Part shown: in pieces, positions 10,060-20,352 of the stretch | Layout: each line of letters opens with the position of its first letter | Position numbering within the stretch: position 1 is the first letter of the stretch | Source: Nilaparvata lugens | Taxonomy: Eukaryota > Arthropoda > Insecta > Hemiptera > Delphacidae | Direction of reading: 5' to 3' | NCBI RefSeq assembly: GCF_014356525.2 | Contig: NC_052510.1 | Coordinates: 54,300,503 to 54,364,502 of the forward strand | Length of the DNA stretch: 64,000 nt | Position numbers and translations under genes: made by a program | Notes under the pieces: generated by a model | Seen by the model: only the letters and a program-made list of their open reading frames with translations | Databases searched by the model: none | Told to the model about the DNA's origin: nothing

Positions 10060-10940
10060 AGTAATAGTAATGTAATTGTAAAACGTTGACTTTTGTATTT
10101 GAATTTCAATTATTTGACTTGTCAAGCCCTTCATGTTTTTGTGAGCATGAGAAATATGAATCATCAAACAAAATTCTTGATTGTGATTGACTTTAATTGA
10201 AATTGATGATTCCAATCCATAACAAGTATAGGGTGATTATATGATATGGAAGGCTAATCATGATTTTGAACTCATTATTCTCTGTCTAGTAATGTAATTG
10301 TATATTGAACGTTGACTTTTGTATTTGAATTTCAATTATGTGACTTGTCAAACCCATTTTTTTGTAAGCTCAAGAAATATGAATCATTAACAAAATTCTT
10401 GATTGTGATTGACTTTAATTGAAATTGACAAATCCAATCAATAATAAGTATAGGGAGATTATATAATATGGAAGCCTAATCATGATTTTAAACTCATTAT
10501 TCTCTGTCCAGTAATGTAATTGTATAAAGAACATTGACTTTTGAATTTTAATTTTAATTGTTTTACTTGTCAAACCCATCATGTTTTTGTAAGCTTAAGA
10601 AATAGGAAGTGTTAACAATATTCTTGATTGTGACGTTAATTTTAAATTGACAATTCCAATCCATTACAAGTATAGGGAGATTCTATAATATGGACGCCTA
10701 ATCATGATTTTGAATCATTCTCTGTCTCATAATGTATTGTATATTAATCGTTGACTTTTATATTATAATTTTAATTATTTGACTCGTCAAGCCCTTCATG
10801 TTTTTGTAAGCTTAAGAAATATGAAGCGTTGAATAATTCTTGATTGTGACTGACATTATTTGAAATTGACAATTCCAATCCATAACAAGTATAGGGAGAT
10901 CTAAAATATGGACGCCTAATCATGATTGAAATTTTAAATT
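10060..10940. repeat. Tandem satellite, four ~222-bp units
   Basis: The landmark TTGACTTTT recurs near 10086, 10312, 10534 and 10751, giving spacings of about 226, 222 and 217 bp. Each unit also carries GACTTGTCAA, CATGTTTTTG, TTCTTGATTGTGA and ACAAGTATAGGGAGAT. Units differ by scattered substitutions and small deletions, and the last is cut off near 10940. There is no coding capacity. Confidence 0.9.
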
Positions 10941-11372
10941 TTCAATTGCAATCTATAATAACAAAAAGATGCTATATGGACATGAACTCTACAAGCTGTA
11001 CCCATTTGACTATATCCGTCAACACAGAAGACAATACAGTAACGAATCCTACGCAAATACCCGGACAGTTTCAGGAACCCTTTTCCAGTGTCTCCAGTGG
11101 AAGGAAATGAATGAAGAAGGGACAGAGAATAGGCAGAAAAGGGATAGTGACCAAGAATGGGACAAGACAAGTCATTGTGTCCCGAATTCGAGTGGTGAGA
11201 GATGGGAGGAGGGTTTTAGAAAGCACAGGTTGAAGGGGCAGTGGACAACACATTGAATGTATTATTATATTGCAGAGAGATTACTAATGTAATCTGGGTT
11301 AACCATTCATCGCGGTATGGCCACCACTCCGACGGATTTAATCCCCGGATTAATTTTGAATCCAAGAAGGGG
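10941..11372. other. Low-repeat spacer
   Basis: Overlapping short frames occur on both strands (60-95 codons), none recognisable. The sequence leads into the purine array. Confidence 0.35.
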
Positions 11373-11560
11373 TCGTGAGAGGGAGCGGCCAGTGAGAAAA
11401 GGGAAGAGAGAAAAGGAAGGAGAAGAAAAGAGAAGAGGGAGAAGGGGAAGAGAGAAAAGGAGAAGAAAAAAGAAGAGGGAGAAGAGGGAAGAGAGAAAAG
11501 GAGAAGAAAAAAGAAGAGGGAGAAGAGGGAAGAGAGAAAAAGAGAAGTAAAAGAAGAGGG
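11373..11560. repeat. Purine minisatellite, ~41-bp period
   Basis: GGGAAGAGAGAAAAGG recurs at 11401, about 11445, 11486 and 11527 with AGAAGAAAAAAGAAGAGG between. Long pyrimidine-strand frames (Ser/Phe/Leu-rich) over it are artefacts. Confidence 0.9.
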
Positions 11561-12070
11561 AGAAGAAACTGACAAACTTCTGGAAAATCAATCAGGAAGC
11601 AACACGTAACAAGAGGTCATAAGAGAAAGAATAAAGGAGAGAAAACAGAGAGAACAACGAAATTACTTGAGCACAGGTAAGAACAGCAAATGAGTGATTA
11701 AAAAAGACTGATAGTAAAAACAAAACAGAAGAGATCAGAATGATGGAGGAGAAGACACAGGAAGAAGAAGACATAGAAAAGAGAGAGATGAGTTGTATAA
11801 GAAGGTGGTGTGAAGGAAAGGAAAAGAGGTGTTAGAAAGTAAAAAGTGAAGTTCTAAAAGAAAGAAATTATTATGAAGATAGAATGGAGTGAAAGAAAAC
11901 TAGCAAGAAGTAGAAACAAAAGTAAAAGAGGATGAGGAATAAAACAGAATAGAAGAGAATAGAATAATAGAAAGCCCCAAATACATCGTTTTCTCTGAAA
12001 AATTCAGATTAATGGAATGAAAATAAAGGTAACGGAGAAGGAATAAACAGAGTTACAAATCATAAGATTT
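11561..12070. other. Purine-rich, gene-free sequence
   Basis: GA- and AAG-rich plus strand continuing from the minisatellite, without clear periodicity. Confidence 0.5.
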
Positions 12071-12075
12071 TCTTA

Positions 12076-12205
12076 TTAGTTAATAGTGAGACTCTATTGC
12101 TTGTATGTTTAATATTTTTTGTTGATTGTATCTTTGACTTGTGTAATGCCCTTCATGTCCTCAAGGGTTTCTGCAAATAAAAAATTTTGAATTTTGAATA
12201 ATAAT
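12076..12205 (+). mobile_element. LINE 3' end with hairpin
   Basis: TTGACTTGTGTAATGCCC is followed by the hairpin CCCTTCATGTCCTCAAGGG, then GCAAATAAAAAATTTTGAAT with a TTTTGAAT repeat tail. This is the layout of a retroposon 3' terminus. No ORF is retained. Confidence 0.5.
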
Positions 12206-12654
12206 TCAATATGATTGGAAAGGACAACAGGCAGAGCCCAAAACTGTCTCTCCCGAATTTTTATGAAGAAAAGTTTCCAAAAATGAAGTTATGTTTTCAC
12301 TTTACTGAAATATGAGTTCATGACATGAAAAAAGAGGAGTATTTGAGAGGAGAGATCACAAAAGGGAACAACAAGATTTCTTTATTCATTTATTAATATG
12401 ATTTTCAAATCATATAGCAATGATTAGAAAAGAGCAACAAGCTCAGCCCATAATTGACTGATCTTCTTCCAAATTTCACAAAAAGTAAAATTTCCAAAAG
12501 ATAGGTTACATTTCACTTTCAAGAATATTGAAGTCCAATTTTCTGTCCAAAAACAAAAAAAGTAGGAATTTTAATTTGGAAGGATGGAACACTTAATTAA
12601 AGTTTAATTTAACCCATTGAAAACTTGAGAAAGTTTTCAGAAAATTTGAAGACA
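12206..12654. other. AT-rich sequence with weak internal similarity
   Basis: Phrases near 12195-12330 and 12400-12560 resemble each other (AATATGATTnnnAAAG..CAACAGGCAGAGCCCA against GATTAGAAAAGAGCAACAAGCTCAGCCCA, each followed by a TTTCCAAAA segment). This suggests an old duplication of about 200 bp. Confidence 0.45.
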
Positions 12655-13198
12655 AAATATTAGATTAGATTTCTATATTTATGTGTGTTATAATATTTAC
12701 TGGCTTATACCATAGAGAAACAAAAGTGTAAGTAGATATCCCATGGTATAGGGCGTTTATGTCGCAACTTTTACTGTTAACTCAAGCCGATTACTGTGGA
12801 TTATTGTCGATTATTACTGTTTTGGTCGGGTGAGAGTGTATGAACGGCACAATATGAGAGACTACCAGCGTCACACAGCTTCATGGGAAAGAACTACGTG
12901 GACTATTGGCTTGAAATAACAGTAAAAGTTGCGACATAAACGCCCTATACCATGGGATATCTATTTACACTATTGTTTCTCTATGCTTATACACTAATTT
13001 ACATTAAATATGACGGTAATGCCAGTTATTCAGCAAATTTCAAGTATTAATAATCAATCAATGAGAATAAAGATTGAATGCAATTAGAATAACGATAATA
13101 TAATATTGAGATGTAACTTCATAAATCGACGGTGTATCAACAAATAATTGTCAATTCTCTAAGAAGGATATAAAATAATATCCTTCCCATCAACACAC
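12655..13198 (-). mobile_element. Diverged LINE 3' UTR copy
   Basis: It is collinear with the 3' UTR at 151-600. Shared landmarks are TTTACTGGCTTATAC, CATAAATYGACGG and the AGGATATnnnAATATCCTTCCCA segment. Similarity is low but in order. A long-TIR element (12711-12985) is inserted in it and duplicates CTTATAC. Confidence 0.6.
12711..12985 (-). mobile_element. Long-TIR element, copy 2
   Basis: This is a 275-bp element with the same CATAGAGAAAC termini as 3201-3475 and the centre in the opposite orientation (GGAAAGAACTACGTGGACTA on the plus strand). It is flanked by the perfect 7-bp duplication CTTATAC (12704-12710 and 12986-12992). The target is a LINE 3' UTR, so it is younger than that LINE copy. 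Confidence 0.93.
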
Positions 13199-13235
13199 GA
13201 CCGGGTTGTGATGGAATAGAGCTGTTGCGAATATT

Positions 13236-13385
13236 ATTCAAATCAAATCAAGTTTATTTCCATTCAAAATACAGTTCTCAAACATAAATATAAATTACAT
13301 TTATGGAAAGATTAGCATCCGCAAAGAAAGAATCTGAGCGCGGATGCGAGTTGTGCTATTTCAGAAAACCAAATAGAAATATAAT
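13236..13385 (-). mobile_element. LINE 3' end with GC hairpin
   Basis: On the minus strand it ends GGAAATAAACTTGATTTGAT, a TTGAT-type tail, and upstream has the hairpin GCATCCGC ... GCGGATGC (13317-13350). The architecture is the same as at 49213 and 44440. Confidence 0.6.
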
Positions 13386-14684
13386 TATAATTCTATTCTA
13401 AAAATAAAAACAAAAAAATACAATATTACTAAAAATTACTTATAATTGACATATTACTAAACATGAATAACAAAAGAAACCTATTGAAATATTTCTCCCG
13501 ATAAAGCAATTTTTATTAGCCTACTATTATTTATGTTTTATTTTGTGAGATTTTTTCTGTTTTGATTATTAGTATTAGTTTTTTATGTTTTATTATTACC
13601 ATTTAGTTACATTTATTACTATTTCGATTTGTTATTTTTTTATTCCTATTTTTATTATTATGGTTTTTTGTATGATTATTTCTGTTTTGGGGTGAACAAC
13701 TATTTTTTAAGATCATCAAAAAGATTCCAGTATATCACCATTTTCCCTCAACCAGTGATCTATTTCTTTAGAATAATATTTTTTGCAGCTGATTTCTACG
13801 ATACTCGCTGGAATCAGGAGCATAACTTATAACTCGAAGTAATATTTAAATAGGAAACATGTTTAGATGAGAGAGTAAGGAGTTGTCACGAAAATAAAAA
13901 CCAGATAAGAGAAAAGGAGAAGGAGAATAGGAGGAAAATAACCAATAGGAAGAGAATGAGGAACTGGAGAAGAGTACAAGCAAAAAGGATAAAAATGAGA
14001 AGAGGGATTAGAAGAAGTGTGGAGGCCACAAGTGGCTACTAGGGTGTGGAGGGTATCTGGTGGAGGAGATCAGAGCATCATGTAATGAACTCGTCACTTG
14101 AGTAATTCAGTGCGACCGACCGACCAGCACAGCACACTCACTTTTGTTTATCCTTCCCCACTCACCCAGGGTGCTTAGCATTTCAAATGCTCCTCTGATC
14201 TTTGATTAGAGATCTGAAATTGGTTTTTGAAAACGGGTGGGTGTCAATGGGGAGGGAGGACATAAACAATTGGAGGGTGTGAGTGGTAGTGAATTGGTCA
14301 TTGTTACTGGTGGGTCCCCCCCCCCCCACCAAGTGGAGCTGTTAGATATGAGATTGAAGTTCAAGCTTTACAGCTTCATTGTATGGTTCCAAGTTGTTGG
14401 AGAATGAAATAATGCCTTCTGGCATTTTCATTCTGTATGGCTGTCTATTATTTTCAATAATAAAAATCTGGTGTGGTACACTCACACAACTTTCCTTGCT
14501 CATATTTGAAACTACGATCAGACTTCTGTATATGTGTATATTTGTTTTCAGAGTACTTTTTCTTTGTGTGAATTGTGAAATTCGATTATTTTTTCAGTCA
14601 TCATTTTTTTAAAGTCGTCAAAACAGCTGTTCTACAGATGAAATATCTCGACTATGTGTTCTTTTTATGAACTGCGCTACCTAC
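13386..14684. other. AT-rich then mixed sequence, no gene recognised
   Basis: Contains short frames only. A run of 12 C residues lies at 14316-14327. A less AT-rich part (about 14030-14350, with GACCGACCGACCAGCAC) has no repeat partner in the window. Confidence 0.45.
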
Positions 14685-14689
14685 CCACC

Positions 14690-15345
14690 TCATGCACGAG
14701 AAGGACCCCCATTGGTTTCCCAGATAGAAGACTCATGCCAGTTGATAGAGCTGATGAATAACAGGGTATGAATTAGAAAAAAATCGGTCAAGTTATTTTT
14801 GAGAAAATCGTGAAAAACATGGCTTTTTAGTACGCCGCCATTTTTCTCAAGAATATTACGGAGCTCCTGCAATTTTCCCAGAAGAAAAACTCATGTCATT
14901 TGATAGGGCTTACAAATAAGCTATCCATGGTATAAATTTGAAGAAAATCGTTAGAGCCGTTTTCGAGAAAACCGTGAAAAACATGGATTTTTAGTCATTA
15001 TCCGCTATTTTCTCAAGAATATTACAGAGCTCCAAGAATTTTCCCAGAAATGAGACTCATGCCAGTTGATAGGGCTTATAAATAGCTATCCATGGTATAA
15101 ATTTGAAGGGAATCGTTCGAACCGTTTTCGAGAAAACCGTGAAAAACATGGTTTTTTAGTCATTATCCGCCATTTTTCTCAAGAATATTACGGAGCTCCT
15201 GAAATTTTCCCAGAAAAGAGACTAATGTCAGTCGATACGGCTTATAAATAGCTATCCGTGGTATAAATTTGAAGTAAATCGTTAGAGCCGTTTTCGAGAA
15301 AAACGTGAAAAACATGGTTTTTTAGTAATTATCCGCCATTTTTTC
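14690..15345 (+). repeat. Four-unit ~166-bp tandem repeat
   Basis: CTCAAGAATATTACGGAGCT recurs at 14846, 15012 and 15178, a 166-bp period. A more diverged first unit precedes these. Each unit holds TCCCAGAA, CTCATGYCAGTTGATAG, TATCCATGGTATAAATTTGA, GTTAGAGCCGTTTTCGAGAA and GTGAAAAACATGG. The phrase AATCGTTAGAGCCGTTTTCG also occurs inside the Helitron-like family at 30376 and elsewhere, which suggests a common source. Confidence 0.88.
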
Positions 15346-15464
15346 TGCCACCTTGAATTGAATTTTATTGAATTTCTTATTGTCGGATCCTCATGGTATA
15401 AGGACCTTAAGTTTAAAATTTCAACTCAATCGGTTGATTAGGAATGGAGTTATCGTGTGTTCAC

Positions 15465-15513
15465 AGACATACACACATACACACACACACACACATACAC
15501 ACACACACACATA

Positions 15514-15550
<37 letters not shown>

Positions 15551-15558
15551 ACACACAG
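15465..15558. repeat. CA microsatellite
   Basis: About 94 bp of ACAC repeats with occasional ATAC interruptions. His/Thr-rich frames across it are artefacts. Confidence 0.95.
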
Positions 15559-15652
15559 ACCAACACCCAAAAATCATGTTTTTGGACTCAGGGGATCTTG
15601 AAACGTATAGAAAGCATGATATTAGGGTACCTTAAATTTTTTTGGAAAGCAA

Positions 15653-15689
15653 TACTTTCCTTACCTATGGTAATAGGGCTAGGAAAGTA
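15653..15689. repeat. Imperfect terminal-looking hairpin
   Basis: TACTTTCCTTACC and GGGCTAGGAAAGTA are imperfectly complementary around ATGG. Together with the tandem units and CA array upstream it may be the end of one composite repeat spanning about 14690-15689. Confidence 0.55.
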
Positions 15690-15812
15690 AAAAAATGATT
15701 GCATAGTGATAAATTCTTTATATAAGAGCAACATGAGTGGAAATAGTAGAAATCAGTAATAAAAGTTGGATTGGAGTAAGTAAAGAATATAAATAGTTGG
15801 AAAATATGTAAA

Positions 15813-16012
15813 GCTACCAGGAGACACGTGTTCCGCAAGGGTCTATTTTAAAACTTGACGAACTAAAAACTTGACGTGATAAAATCTTGTAGAATTGAAA
15901 ATTGGCCTATAACCACCTCGGTTAATTAAGAATCTACAGTCCAGTAGTTCAGACGTTATGATGCGTCAAACAAAATTTTCCTATCCCGTACGTGTATAAG
16001 CCAGTTCTTTCA
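15813..16012 (-). mobile_element. Partial Helitron of the TCTATACTATA family
   Basis: On the minus strand it shares TGGCTTATACACGTACGGGA, TTGACGCATCA and GAACTACTGGACTG with the copies at 21854-22091 and 36869-37206. The 5' terminal ~20 bases are missing: homology stops at GAAAGAACTGGC, where the hammerhead-like locus begins. The 3' CTAG is not intact either. Confidence 0.75.
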
Positions 16013-16021
16013 TTCAGTCAA

Positions 16022-16060
16022 CTTGAAAATGTGACCGGTGTGGTCACGAAACCATGGTCG
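16022..16060 (+). ncRNA. Degenerate hammerhead-like motif
   Basis: TTGAAAAT is followed by a 6-bp stem (GTGACC/GGTCAC, loop GGTGT), then GAAAC and CATGGTC. The layout is the same as at 6816-6868, but the core has C3 to U and G8 to A changes that should abolish cleavage. The order of core, stem, GAAA, short loop and GTC is fully retained. Confidence 0.4.
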
Positions 16061-16566
16061 TGTACCAAATAAAACTGTGTAGAATTTGACAACATATGTG
16101 TGTTTTTATTCAATTATCTTTCATTTATTATAGATGAGGTAAAATTATGCAACAATTGAAAGTAAATAGAAGCTTTTAATTATAGTATTCTAGAAGATGG
16201 AAGATAGTACTAGTATATTACTTATCAGTGTGAAAACAATGCGAATTATAGTTCTCTGGATAACTTCCTACAGAAAGATGATAGACAAAGTAGAAAAACA
16301 ACAATAAAAGGTTTACAAGGTAACAAAAATATGGTGAACAAAGTTGTTTAAAGGCGAAATAACCAAACATTGATAGAAACTGATACAAATCATAAGGTAA
16401 GAAATTCAAGAATAAATCCAAGGATTTTCACACCCAAGGGTGCCCAAGAGTGTGGGGGGCGAGAGCGCACACCTTTTTTGCGATGGTGCCTTCCTTGGCT
16501 AGTACTACATTTGATATATTTAGGGGGGGTACGTCCTTGATCATGGAGGGGGCATCCCTGACATAG

Positions 16567-16690
16567 ATATTTATTTATTTATTGGATAGGGCAAACAATA
16601 CTACAGTCAGAAAAGAAAAAACAGGATATTGCCCAAAACTTCTTCATTTCCTAATTTTGTCTTAAATTGTCCAAAAATAGTTCCGTGGTT
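16567..16690 (-). mobile_element. Retroposon 3' end with hairpin
   Basis: On the minus strand it ends in an AATAAATAAATAAAT tail. Upstream the hairpin GGGCAAxxAAT ... ATATTGCCC encloses a C/T-rich loop. No ORF. Confidence 0.5.
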
Positions 16691-17670
16691 TAGATGATGA
16701 AACATTGAAAGTTATCCACATATACATGAACAAATAATATTGAATGCTTCAATATGGATATTTATTGATATGATAATCAAAATCTATTGAAGATGGTTGA
16801 TACTAATGCTGGCTGGTTTTTCGTTTGTACGTAAATGCCGTCGTCAAATAACCTAAAAGATTATGTTCAATTATATTTTCTAATGGAGCACGTTGAGCTT
16901 ATACTTTTAAATGACAATAATTATGTTGATATTATTAGAAATGTTTAATTCTTTAATAATAAAGAAAAATAATGAAAAGTTATTTGATCAGCTGTTTAAG
17001 CACTCTTTGGACAATATGAATGTCAAATGCTTGTCGTCGTCGACTGCGGAAATTCACGCACAAACGAAAATGCACCTTAAGGCTGCAAATCTGCATTGAA
17101 TTAGACGCTATTATACGAGTATAGTGCCAATAGATTGATAAAACCCTTATGCCCTATATAGTGACCCATATATTGTATGCCCAATAATGGTGAGTACCCA
17201 TCAGATCTTCCAGGTGTATGCTTATAGTACAGTCATTCAATCAGCCTACTAACTGTATCAGTGACGGCCCAATACAGTACAAACATCAATTGATGCATAC
17301 ATGGGAGACAGGTCCATTAATAATTCAGCGGGTTGAATGAAGTGGATGTGGTACCCTGCTTGTCAATTAATCAACAGCTCTGATTACACACAGACACACT
17401 CAACCAATAAAGTGAATTGTACACAATTATTACAAGCAGATTGCACACAAACACAGGTAAATTGCACACAAATTCAAGTGAGCTGAACACAATGACGAGT
17501 GAATTGCACACAACTGCATGCGAAATTCGAGTGAATTGCACTCTGGCCAAATAACTGGCATAATTGCGCCAATTTCAGTCCCTGCTTTGAGGACTTGAAT
17601 CAATTTCCATATTATGAAGAGCGGCGCGGAAATATCTTGTCAACAAGCTGTATCATTTCAATTTTGATTC
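16691..17670. other. AT-rich sequence with a short degenerate repeat
   Basis: Between 17400 and 17545 the phrase GTGAATTGCACACAA (variants AATTGTACACAATT, AGCTGAACACAAT) recurs about six times at irregular 20-30-bp spacing. Nothing else was recognised. Confidence 0.5.
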
Positions 17671-17672
17671 TA

Positions 17673-18267
17673 TAATGAGGTCCACCTTATAATGGCAGTG
17701 TTTGATTTGCAATGGTATTGTTATCCTTGTCTATCATTCAACAAAGCTGATAACGCTACCTCTTTCTCGCTTTGCTCTGTTACTAGAACGTCTTTTAACA
17801 ATGTAGAATTAATAATTCATTAACAAAATTGAAATACATCTTAATTGTGAGATTCATTATAAAATTATTGCTACTAGAATATAATTGATTATTTTGAACT
17901 AGAATGAACAGTTAATACATATTACATTAATGAAACTTTGTTTTGTGGTTTTGTGTTTTGTTTCGGTTTTATGTATGTTTGGACTCTTTAACATCAAAAT
18001 GAACTTTATTCCGAAGTGAAAAGTGTATATTTAAAGTATTCTGCTCACTATAACCTTAGTTTAAACTTTGGAACTTTGTACTATATACGGCGAGGTGGAA
18101 CTACCCTTGGGTCTCCCCACCATTCAAAGCCATACGCTAATAATTACAATAAAAAATAATAATAAAACTGTATCATCTACCGTCTATAGAAGGCATTGAC
18201 AAGACTGAGGATCGGCAATGTTGTTCTCCTATCTTTCTCCACTGCCATTATAACGTGGACATCGCTA
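17673..18267 (-). mobile_element. TAGTGAGG-family TIR element with an insertion
   Basis: Ends TAATGAGGTCCACCTTATAA and GCCATTATAACGTGGACATC are inverted repeats, with TA on both sides. The family has at least seven members here and duplicates TA, as Tc1/mariner-like non-autonomous elements do. This copy is 595 bp because a ~220-bp retroposon tail (about 17940-18165) sits inside it. Confidence 0.85.
17940..18165 (+). mobile_element. Retroposon 3' tail nested in a TIR element
   Basis: Ends with GGGTCTCCCCACCATTCAAA, GCCATACG and an (AATAAT) tail. The CCCCACC-AAAGCCATACG segment also occurs at about 57530-57552. A hairpin (GGTGG...CCACC-like) precedes the tail. Confidence 0.55.
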
Positions 18268-18724
18268 TAACACGATGGTATCCTGTCCATTACGATCAAG
18301 TAACCAAAGTAATTTACATTGGCATTCCATTTGTTTATATAAAATGAACAATAAATTTGAAACAATAATCATAAACTATTTTCGTTTTCCACATCTATCT
18401 ATTATCCTTAAATTTTATGACTGATATAAATTATACCGTATTGAACGTTTTGCACAACTCATCTCAAGTAACTGTAAAGATTCCTGGTTACTGGAAGTGA
18501 AACATAGAATACAACCCGATTTAGTTCTCGGAGACAGAACAAGGTTGAGATTTAATCCCCGATCAAGAAGAATATTTTCGTGAATTATAAGAGATCAAAT
18601 TTTTATCGTCATAAGTGTCTCGGGCAGAATGCATCCCTGATTCACATCATAAACTCTATCTTTAAACTTTATTTGAAAATAACTATTTCAAATTTGAAAT
18701 CCGCTCGGTTTTTCCTAGTTTTAA

Positions 18725-19222
18725 CCCTTAGACTACCAACGGGACAATATGTCCCAGCAGAAATGACCAACCTCAGACTACAACTGGGACAATATGTCCC
18801 AATAGAAGTTTATCGATCCCAGTGGTTGAATAGATCATCTAAACTACACAGTAATGAATCCCAGCGGTAGTCTAGGGTCTATTCTGTAAAATACATCAAC
18901 TGTTTAGAACTATCTGATCGCCATATTATTGTGAATTGAAGTTATATTGTGGTTATATGCTCTCATGCATGCATGTGTCAGATGCTGGTTTTGTTTTGAA
19001 GCTGTTCTAATGTGATTTGCAGTGTCATTTTGAGTTGAAAGTAAGTAAATAACTCCATATAAAGTCAATAATAACATGTGAAATTGAAATTGCAAAGCTA
19101 TTTACTGAATTTTATTCATTTTATCGTGTTTTTTATATTGGGACATATTATCCCAATGGTAAAATTGATTATTTGGTATTTAACGGGACAAGCTTCATAG
19201 ACCCTATTCGGTAGTGTAATGG
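18725..19222 (+). mobile_element. piggyBac-like non-autonomous remnant
   Basis: The left end is TTAA followed by CCCTTAGACTACCAACGGGA. The right end, in reverse complement, is TTAG-CCATTACACTACCGAA. TTAA plus a CCC-starting terminus is the piggyBac pattern, but the right TTAA has decayed. Inside are two identical 15-bp near-palindromes GGGACAATATGTCCC (18741 and 18787) and a related GGGACATATTATCCC near 19140. A 96-codon frame over the left part reads through these repeats and is not credible. Confidence 0.45.
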
Positions 19223-19427
19223 CTAAAGTATGAATGAATGCTTTTTTGAAAAGCAAAAGTGACATAACATACATTATGATGTGACATAAAATAACATATA
19301 ACATGGGAAAAGGAGCGTTATGTAGATGAGACTGTTGTGTCTTCCCTCAATTCAAGTACTCAAACATAGTGAAATAAATAAATAAATAGCATTATTTATC
19401 AATCACCCCGTCTTTCGGAGGATACGA

Positions 19428-19612
19428 TAAGCCGTCGGTCCCGACTACCTAAAAAGTAGTCGACATCTCTCATCATCATCCCTCTCACTCATTACCCACG
19501 CACAAGCCTAAGAGCTTATGTGGGCCGTCTTCCTAAAAAGTGGTCGTCATCTCTCATCATCATCCTTCTCACTCATTACTCACGCACAAGCCTAAGAGCT
19601 TATGTGGGCATC
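19428..19612 (+). repeat. SINE-like core plus 84-bp tandem duplication
   Basis: Starts with AAGCCGTCGGTCCCGACTAC, related to the core in the SINE at 62770 and the fragment at 57443. Next come two 84-bp units (19448 and 19532) holding CATCTCTCATCATCATC, CTCACTCATTAC and CACAAGCCTAAGAGCTTATG. Confidence 0.7.
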
Positions 19613-19624
19613 ATCCTCAGTATT

Positions 19625-20350
19625 ATTTTTATTATTGCAGATTATGAAATATGAAAATTTGGAGGTTAAAAAAGTATTTTCTGGAAAATTTTCAACAATA
19701 TAATAGCCTAACATTGTCGATGGAGAATCGGACTGGAAGAGGAACCACCATCAGTAGGGTACACAGTTTTCCAGTATATCAGTATACATTTGAACAGTTC
19801 AGTACTAGCATGGTAATAACTCAAAAGCCCCTGAAATCAACATGTGACCCTAGGTAGCATTCTAAATAACAAAAAGTGACACTCTATATCCAAAAGGGTA
19901 AGAGAAAGCACTTCTTCCCTAACCCAACACCCACGGGATTCAACCCTCCAGAATTCAACCTTCTCTCGAGCAGCCCCCTCGATAAGAACACCCCCCTGCC
20001 TTGCAAAGCACCCGTCTTTGAGAGGTTATCCAATCTTCGACATGTCACTCCATGCTGGCTAGAAGCGGAGCTCAACATAACATGAGGAATATATTTAAAA
20101 TAGCATTTTCTTGGATTTTTTCAACTTTGCGGTATGTTGTCCACCAGGATAACCGAGAAATAACCAAGGATTCAAATATAGATCATATAAGAAAATATAA
20201 TACCCTTCTTTACTTCAAAAACACCTTCTATTAATTATAAGAATTGTTTGAGGGTTTTTTAAAAAAGTAAAATGTGTTTTTGAAGTGAAGCAAGGTATAA
20301 TCCGTTTTATTCTTATCACTAAAATTAGCCATCTTTATTATTTGAAATTA
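19625..20350. other. Sequence without recognised element
   Basis: A less AT-rich part at 19890-20080 carries overlapping 60-70-codon frames on both strands (Pro/Ser-rich). No repeat partner was seen. Confidence 0.4.
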
Positions 20351-20352
20351 TA

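Noticed and set aside
10060..10940. Possible CRISPR-like array from regular spacing
   Set aside because: The whole ~222-bp unit repeats with no unique spacers, and the sequence is eukaryotic.
11216..11591. Ser/Phe/Leu-rich minus frames and a Lys/Arg/Glu-rich plus frame
   Set aside because: They read a 41-bp purine minisatellite and have only compositional bias.
15368..15690. His/Thr-rich frames in three frames
   Set aside because: Produced by the CA microsatellite.
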